From CAYQDR01 sp964416315 (GTDB lineage: Bacteria > Methylomirabilota > Methylomirabilia > Rokubacteriales > DASRDR01): a DNA stretch of 24,138 bases. The DNA lies in the NCBI GenBank assembly GCA_964416315.1, contig CAYQDR010000073.1, forward strand, positions 1-24,138, given 5' to 3'. The translations under genes and the position numbers were made by a program. Below the pieces are notes generated by a model. It was not told where the DNA came from. It ran no database searches and was given only the letters and a program-made list of their open reading frames with translations. Positions 19,761-24,138 of this stretch are shown here, one piece after another (the stretch's first letter is position 1; each line of letters opens with the position of its first letter).

Positions 19761-20609
19761 ATGCTGGAGTTCTGGGTCCGCCACCGGAAGTACTCCCTCC
19801 TTCTCCTCGTCCTGCTCGCCTCCCTCTCCCTCCTGGCCTTCCACCGGACGAGGCCCGGCGAGGGCCTCTGGCTGGCCGAGGGCGTGGCGGCGGTGACGGC
19901 GCCGGTGCAGGCGGTCTTCGCCCAGATGCACCGCGCGGCCGCGGGCCTCTGGACGGGCTACCTCGAGTGGAAGGCCCTGCGCGCGGACGCCGAGCGGCTC
20001 CGGGCGGAAGTGACCGCGCTGCGCCTGCGGCAGCTCCGGCAGGCCGAGCTCGAAGCCGAGAACCGCCGACTCCGGGCGCTCCTCGCGATGCGCGAGCGGC
20101 TCCCGACCCGCACGCTCGGGGCGGACGTCGTGGCGCGCGAGTGGAACGGCTTCACGCGTGGTCTGACGATCAACCGGGGGCGGTCGGATGGGGTGGAGCG
20201 GCTCGCGCCGGTCATCGTCACGCGCGGCGTGGTCGGGCGCGTGGCCGATCTTCGCCGGACCTCGGCCGTGATCCAGCTCGTGACCGATCCCGCCTCCAGC
20301 GTCGGCGCGGTCGTGAGCCGGAGCCGCGTCCAGGGGCTCGCCGAAGGTGTCGCGGGCGGGGGACTCAGGTTGCGGCTCCCGGCCCACGAGGAAGGGGTCG
20401 CCGTGGGCGACGCCGTCTCCACGTCCGGGATGGGTGGCCTCTTCCCCAAGGGCGTGCCACTCGGTCGGGTCACACGGATCCACCCGTCCACGGGGCTGTT
20501 CCGGATTGCCGATCTCGAGCCCGCGGTCGACCTCGCGACGGTCGAGGAGGTCCTCGTGCTCCCGCGCGGCGCGAGCGGGGATTTCTCCACGGCCTTCCCC
20601 GACTCCTAG
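19761..20609 (+). CDS. mreC: Rod shape-determining protein MreC
   Basis: Bitopic periplasmic protein that activates PBP2 within the elongasome. The 282 residues have a short cytosolic start (MLEFWVRHRKY), one membrane helix (about 11-28, S-L-L-L-L-V-L-L-A-S-L-S-L-L-A-F), a periplasmic coiled coil rich in Leu, Arg and Glu (about 65-115), and two beta domains. The first contains N-R-G-R-S-D-G-V-E-R-L-A-P-V-I, the second V-G-D-A-V-S-T-S-G-M-G-G-L-F-P-K-G-V-P-L-G-R-V near 220-245, the family's most conserved stretch. The length is typical. ATG 19761 lies 17 nt after mreB with GGGGGG as a weak ribosome-binding site, and mreD starts 9 nt after its stop. Confidence 0.95.
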   Translation: MLEFWVRHRKYSLLLLVLLASLSLLAFHRTRPGEGLWLAEGVAAVTAPVQAVFAQMHRAAAGLWTGYLEWKALRADAERLRAEVTALRLRQLRQAELEAENRRLRALLAMRERLPTRTLGADVVAREWNGFTRGLTINRGRSDGVERLAPVIVTRGVVGRVADLRRTSAVIQLVTDPASSVGAVVSRSRVQGLAEGVAGGGLRLRLPAHEEGVAVGDAVSTSGMGGLFPKGVPLGRVTRIHPSTGLFRIADLEPAVDLATVEEVLVLPRGASGDFSTAFPDS

Positions 20610-20618
20610 GGCCCCCCG

Positions 20619-21095
20619 GTGCGCCTGCCGCTCTACTTCCTCGCGATCAGCGGGGGGACGCTCGCGCAGAGCACCGTCGTGCCCGTCCTCGGGGTCGGCG
20701 GCGTGGTGCCCGATCTCCCGGTCATCCTCGTGGTCCTGCTCGCGCTCAGGCGCGGCCCCGAGGCGGGGTGCCTCTCCGGCTTTGCCCTCGGGCTCGCTCA
20801 GGACGCCGTCGTCGGCGGGCCGCTGGGGCTCCAGGCCCTGTCGAAGGCCCTGATCGGCTTCGCCGCCGGGCAGCTCCCGCGCTGGTGCCTGGTCTCGAAC
20901 CCACTCGTCCCGATCAGCGCGGCCGTCCTCGCGACGCTCACCGACGGCGTGGTGCGGTTTGCGGTGCTGCAGCTCTTCCAGTATCCGGCGGCGTTCACTG
21001 AGCTCTTCGGTGGCGTCATTCTGCCGCAGGCCGGGTACAACGCCGTGCTGGTCGGGCTCGCGCTGACCCTGCCCGGCGTGCGAGCGCGCACGTGA
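20619..21095 (+). CDS. mreD: Rod shape-determining membrane protein MreD
   Basis: A 158-residue inner-membrane protein with about five helices, the least conserved elongasome component, which partners MreC and modulates its effect on PBP2. M-R-L-P-L-Y-F-L-A-I-S-G-G-T-L-A-Q-S-T-V is followed by a P-D-L-P-V-I-L-V-V segment and the typical G-F-A-L-G-L-A-Q-D-A-V-V-G-G-P-L-G-L-Q-A-L-S-K-A-L-I-G pattern. The latter (about 54-80) is the conserved D-x-x-x-x-x-x-x-G-x-x-A-L loop of the family. GTG 20619 is the start; the gene overlaps mrdA by GTGA. The context between mreC and mrdA makes the identity firm despite sequence variability. Confidence 0.92.
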   Translation: MRLPLYFLAISGGTLAQSTVVPVLGVGGVVPDLPVILVVLLALRRGPEAGCLSGFALGLAQDAVVGGPLGLQALSKALIGFAAGQLPRWCLVSNPLVPISAAVLATLTDGVVRFAVLQLFQYPAAFTELFGGVILPQAGYNAVLVGLALTLPGVRART

Positions 21096-22900
21096 GCCCG
21101 CTGCCACCCCCCGCGCGCCGCCGCGAAGGGCGGCTCAAGCTCCTGGCGGCGATGCTGGGCGCAGGGTTCCTCGCCGTCGGCGCCCAGCTCGCGTTTCTGC
21201 AGCTCGTGGCCGGCGACCACCTCGCCGCCCTGTCGGAGAAGAACCGCGTCCGCCTGCGGCCCGTCACGGCACCGCGCGGGATCCTCTTCGACCGCACGGG
21301 TCTCCCGCTCGTCGAGAACCGCCCCGCATTCACGCTGTCGGTCGTGCCCCGGGACGCGGAGGACCTCCCGCAGGTCGTCGAGCGTCTCGCCTCGCTCCTC
21401 GGGGTCCCCGCGGCGGAGTTCCGCGAGCGGATCGCGCGCGTACCCCCCGACTCGCCGTGGCCGATCCGTCTCGCGCGCAGCCTCACGCTCGTCGAGGTGG
21501 CGCGCCTGGAGGAGTGGAAGCTCGACCTCCCCGGGGTGACGATCGAGGTCGAGCCGCAGCGCGCGTATCCCGGCACGCGGTTCGCCGCCCACCTCCTGGG
21601 GTACGTCCGGGAGGCGTCCGAGGCGGACCTCGCGGGCGCGCGGTTGCGGCGCGGGGAGCTCGTAGGGCAGTCGGGGCTCGAGCGGCTCTACGACGAGTAC
21701 CTCCGCGGCCGGGACGGCGCGGAGCAGATCGAGGTGGACGCCTACGGCCGACCGATCCGGGTGCTCCAGCGCCAGAAGGCCCTGCCGGGGGCACACGTCC
21801 ACACGACCATCGACCGCCGGATCCAGGAGGCGGCGGAGGCGGCGCTCGCGACCCGCACCGGCGCCGTCGTGGTCCTGGATCCGCGGAACGGCGACGTCCT
21901 CGCGCTGGTCTCGAACCCCGCGTTCCCGGTGGAGCGATTCGCAGGGCCGCTGGACCGGGAGACCTGGCTCGCGCTCGTGCGGGATCCGGCCCATCCGCTC
22001 CTCAACCGCGCGGTCCAGGGGACGTACCCGCCGGGGTCGCTCTTCAAGGTCGTGGTGGCGGCCGCGGCGCTCCAGAGTCAGGTCTTCACGCCCTTCGATC
22101 GGCTGCCGTGTCCCTCCGAGTGGTGGCTCGCGAACCGCGCGTACCACAACTGGGAGGACCACGACCGCGGGGCGCTGACGCTCTACGAGGCGCTGAAGTA
22201 CTCGTGCAACACCTTCTTCTATCAGCTCGGCCTCAAGGTGGGGCCCGAGCGCATCACCCGGGTGGCCGAGGCGTTCGGCCTCGGCGACCTGACGGGTTCC
22301 GGGCTCACGGGCGAGAAGGCGGGGCTCGTGCCCTCAGCCGCGTGGAAGCGGACGGCGCTCCGCGACCGATGGCACGCCGGGGACACGGTGAGCCTGGCGA
22401 TCGGACAGGGCCTCATCACGGTCACCCCGCTCCAGGTGGCGCGCCTCACGGCGGCCGTGGCGAACCGCGGGACCCTGTGGAAGCCGCGCCTGGTCCGGCG
22501 AGTGGAGGGCCCCGACCGCACGCTGATCGCCCGGGAGCGCGAGGTCGCGCAGGGCCAGGTCGAGCTGGCTCCCGTGGTCTTCGAGTTCCTGCACCGGGCC
22601 CTCTGGGGCGTGGTGAACGACGGCGGCACCGGCAAGGCGGCCCGGCTCCCGGACCTCGCCGTGGCCGGGAAGACCGGCACCGCGCAGACCCAGGGGTTCC
22701 GGAGCGATGCGGAGCGCAAGCGGCGCGATCGGGACCACGCGTGGTTCCTGGCCTGGGCCCCGGCCGACGATCCGCAGGCGGTGGTCGTGGTGTTCGCGGA
22801 GCGGGCGGGAACGGGGGGGCAGATTGCGGCGCCGATCGCCCGCGAAGTGTTCCGGGCGATCTTCCTCGAGACGGTCGCGGCCGCGGGCGCGCGGGGCTGA
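21092..22900 (+). CDS. mrdA: Penicillin-binding protein 2, elongation transpeptidase
   Basis: Class B penicillin-binding protein that crosslinks glycan made by RodA. The 602 residues have a short cytosolic N-terminus, one membrane helix (about 16-38), the pedestal domain with R-G-I-L-F-D-R-T-G-L-P-L-V-E-N (62-76), and the transpeptidase domain. Catalytic Ser316 is in S-L-F-K (316-319), the second motif S-C-N is at 371-373 and K-T-G-T at 527-530, all intact. GQGLITVTPLQVAR (438-451) is a further PBP2 hallmark. Length is close to E. coli PBP2 (633). GTG 21092 overlaps the mreD stop as GTGA, so translation is coupled, and rodA follows 4 nt after its stop. Beta-lactams such as mecillinam target this family; nothing here suggests altered motifs. 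Confidence 0.96.
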   Translation: MSPLPPPARRREGRLKLLAAMLGAGFLAVGAQLAFLQLVAGDHLAALSEKNRVRLRPVTAPRGILFDRTGLPLVENRPAFTLSVVPRDAEDLPQVVERLASLLGVPAAEFRERIARVPPDSPWPIRLARSLTLVEVARLEEWKLDLPGVTIEVEPQRAYPGTRFAAHLLGYVREASEADLAGARLRRGELVGQSGLERLYDEYLRGRDGAEQIEVDAYGRPIRVLQRQKALPGAHVHTTIDRRIQEAAEAALATRTGAVVVLDPRNGDVLALVSNPAFPVERFAGPLDRETWLALVRDPAHPLLNRAVQGTYPPGSLFKVVVAAAALQSQVFTPFDRLPCPSEWWLANRAYHNWEDHDRGALTLYEALKYSCNTFFYQLGLKVGPERITRVAEAFGLGDLTGSGLTGEKAGLVPSAAWKRTALRDRWHAGDTVSLAIGQGLITVTPLQVARLTAAVANRGTLWKPRLVRRVEGPDRTLIAREREVAQGQVELAPVVFEFLHRALWGVVNDGGTGKAARLPDLAVAGKTGTAQTQGFRSDAERKRRDRDHAWFLAWAPADDPQAVVVVFAERAGTGGQIAAPIAREVFRAIFLETVAAAGARG

Positions 22901-22904
22901 CGCC

Positions 22905-23981
22905 ATGCTGCGGATCGACCGCCGGCTGCTCCTGGACTTCGACTGGCTCCTGGCGGGCCTGACGGCGGTGATCGTCGGCGCCGGCCTGCTGACGCTCTGG
23001 AGCCTGATCCCGCGACTCGGGATGCGCCAGCTCCTCTGGCTGGGCGTGGGGAGCGTCGCCGGCCTCGTGCTCATCTCGATTTCGTACCGGACGCTCGCGC
23101 GCTGGGCGATTCCCGCCTACGTGGCGGGGCTCGGGGCCCTCGCCCTCGTGCTCCTCGTCGGGCGGACGTCGCAGGGCGCGCGGCGCTGGCTCGCCTTCGG
23201 CACGGTCACGGTGCAGCCGTCCGAGCTGTTCAAGCTGGCGCTGATCCTGGTGGTGGCGCATTACCTGGCGAGTCGCCAGGAGCATCGGCCCGGCTGGGAC
23301 CGGGTCGCGGTGCCGCTCGCGATGCTGGCGCCGGCGCTCCTCCTGATCGTCAAGCAGCCCGACCTCGGCACCGCGATGGTCCTGGTGCCGGTCGTGGTGG
23401 CGCTGGTCTTCGTCGGCGGCGCGCGCTGGCGGCACCTCGCCCTCGTCGCGGGGGGCGCCCTCGCCGTGGCCCCGGCCTTCTGGTTCATCCTGCAGGACTA
23501 CCAGCGCGAGCGGATCCTCGTCTACCTCGACCCGTTCCGGGATCCGCTCGGCAGCGCGTGGAACATGATTCAGGCCAAGATCACCATCGGGTCCGGCCAG
23601 CTCCTCGGGAAGGGGCTCTTCGGCGGCACGCAGAGCCGCCTCGCCTTCCTGCCGGAGCGCCACACGGACTTCATCTTCGCCGCCTTCGCCGAATCGTGGG
23701 GATTCGTCGGGGCGATCGGGCTCCTCGCGGTCTACGGGTTGCTCGCGCTCCGCGGCCTCGAGGTCGCGGCCACGGCGCGGGACGCCCTGGGCAGCCTGAT
23801 CGCGGCTGGCGCGACCGTGCTCCTCGTGAGCCAGGCCCTCGTCAACCTGGGCATGGTCACGGGGCTGCTTCCGGTCGTCGGCATTCCGCTCCCCATGGTC
23901 AGCTACGGCGGCTCGGCCCTGCTGACGGCACTGGGCGCCGTCGCCCTGATCGAGAACGTGCGGATGCGCCGGTTCGCGTAG
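22905..23981 (+). CDS. rodA: Peptidoglycan glycosyltransferase RodA (SEDS)
   Basis: Polytopic SEDS enzyme that polymerises lipid II into glycan strands in complex with PBP2. The 358 residues have about ten helices. Conserved elements are W-L-A-F-G-x-V-x-V-Q-P-S-E-L-F-K-L (95-111), K-Q-P-D-L-G-T-A (150-157), S-A-W-N-M-I-Q-A-K-I-T-I-G-S-G (217-231) and F-L-P-E-R-H-T-D-F-I-F (248-258). Asp255 in the last is the expected catalytic aspartate. G-I-P-L-P-M-V-S-Y-G-G-S near the end is the SEDS C-terminal signature. The length is standard. ATG 22905 is 4 nt after mrdA. It closes the elongasome operon; 129 nt of GC-rich DNA without a clear terminator separate it from the next start codon. Confidence 0.96.
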   Translation: MLRIDRRLLLDFDWLLAGLTAVIVGAGLLTLWSLIPRLGMRQLLWLGVGSVAGLVLISISYRTLARWAIPAYVAGLGALALVLLVGRTSQGARRWLAFGTVTVQPSELFKLALILVVAHYLASRQEHRPGWDRVAVPLAMLAPALLLIVKQPDLGTAMVLVPVVVALVFVGGARWRHLALVAGGALAVAPAFWFILQDYQRERILVYLDPFRDPLGSAWNMIQAKITIGSGQLLGKGLFGGTQSRLAFLPERHTDFIFAAFAESWGFVGAIGLLAVYGLLALRGLEVAATARDALGSLIAAGATVLLVSQALVNLGMVTGLLPVVGIPLPMVSYGGSALLTALGAVALIENVRMRRFA

Positions 23982-24110
23982 CCATGCCGCCTTCCGCCGC
24001 CCCTGGACTTGCCGGGGTCGCTCGCCGGGCGCGCCCAAGTACGGGCGCGCGCGCGCGGGGCACGCGAGCGCCCGGGGGTGGGGTGCGCGACCGGCCGGAG
24101 CGACCCTCAC

Positions 24111-24138
24111 ATGGCACGTCAGATCGTCATCGACGCGG
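24111..24138 (+). CDS. Start of a gene, possibly RNase E/G family (partial)
   Basis: The last 28 bases read ATG GCA CGT CAG ATC GTC ATC GAC GCG, giving MARQIVIDA before the edge. Ribonuclease G/E proteins often begin M-A-R-E-I-V-I-N or similar, and rng is found downstream of mre genes in many bacteria, so that is the best guess. Nine residues cannot prove it. A different frame from ATG 23984 is also open to the window's edge but has low-complexity Ala/Arg/Pro composition and looks noncoding. Confidence 0.35.

Noticed and set aside
1..24138. CRISPR arrays, insertion sequences, prophage or integron signs
   Set aside because: No regularly spaced repeats, transposase, integrase or attachment-site duplication was seen; the only nuclease is a small stand-alone HNH protein.
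23984..24138. Gene starting at ATG 23984 and leaving the window
   Set aside because: Its translation is low-complexity Ala/Arg/Pro/Gly and overlaps the better candidate start at 24111; no ribosome-binding site precedes it.

Overview
The window is very GC-rich bacterial chromosome, densely coded, with a Gram-negative rod-shape operon (mreBCD-mrdA-rodA) and a ribosomal protein/replication block (rpsF-ssb-rpsR-DUF2232-rplI-dnaB). Together with the composition and the dispersed GC hairpins, this order suggests an uncultivated soil lineage such as Rokubacteria/Methylomirabilota or a deltaproteobacterial relative. That placement is inference; no marker in the window proves it.

Layout. 1-143: the 3' end of groEL and its terminator. 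144-420: noncoding leader with a dispersed repeat, a long hairpin and the rpsF promoter. 421-4278: rpsF, ssb, rpsR, a DUF2232 membrane protein, rplI and dnaB, all co-directional and nearly touching. 4384-6598: a KimA-like potassium transporter from an apparently leaderless promoter, then a tandem second copy cut off after about 105 codons. 6599-6916: a deletion scar carrying a hairpin repeat and a probable solute-binding-protein remnant. 11631-6917 (minus): an isocitrate lyase/PEP mutase superfamily lyase, then a solute-binding protein, fused-domain permease and ATPase of an importer of unknown small substrate. 11841-15643 (plus): AlkA-type glycosylase, DUF971 protein, 14-helix MFS exporter, DUF1989 protein and a small HNH nuclease, several overlapping at start/stop. 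15644-16458: a long noncoding stretch. 17382-16459 (minus): two TPR proteins. 17476-18546: an AI-2E family permease. 18712-23981: mreB, mreC, mreD, mrdA (PBP2) and rodA. 24111-24138: the first codons of what may be an RNase E/G family gene.

The most unusual part is 15729-16096. It looks like a self-contained transcription unit with a promoter, structured leader and branched intrinsic terminator. Inside it is a 13-codon ORF (MSTTPVICEVVTS) whose start is directly preceded by 20 nt complementary to almost the whole 3' tail of bacterial 16S rRNA, far beyond a normal Shine-Dalgarno. The ORF's last codons contain an anti-Shine-Dalgarno-like ACCTCCT that can pair back to it. I recognise no named RNA or peptide family here; this is the best candidate for an undescribed system. 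Other points of note are three candidate leaderless promoters, a probable CTG start for rpsF and a four-copy dispersed hairpin repeat.
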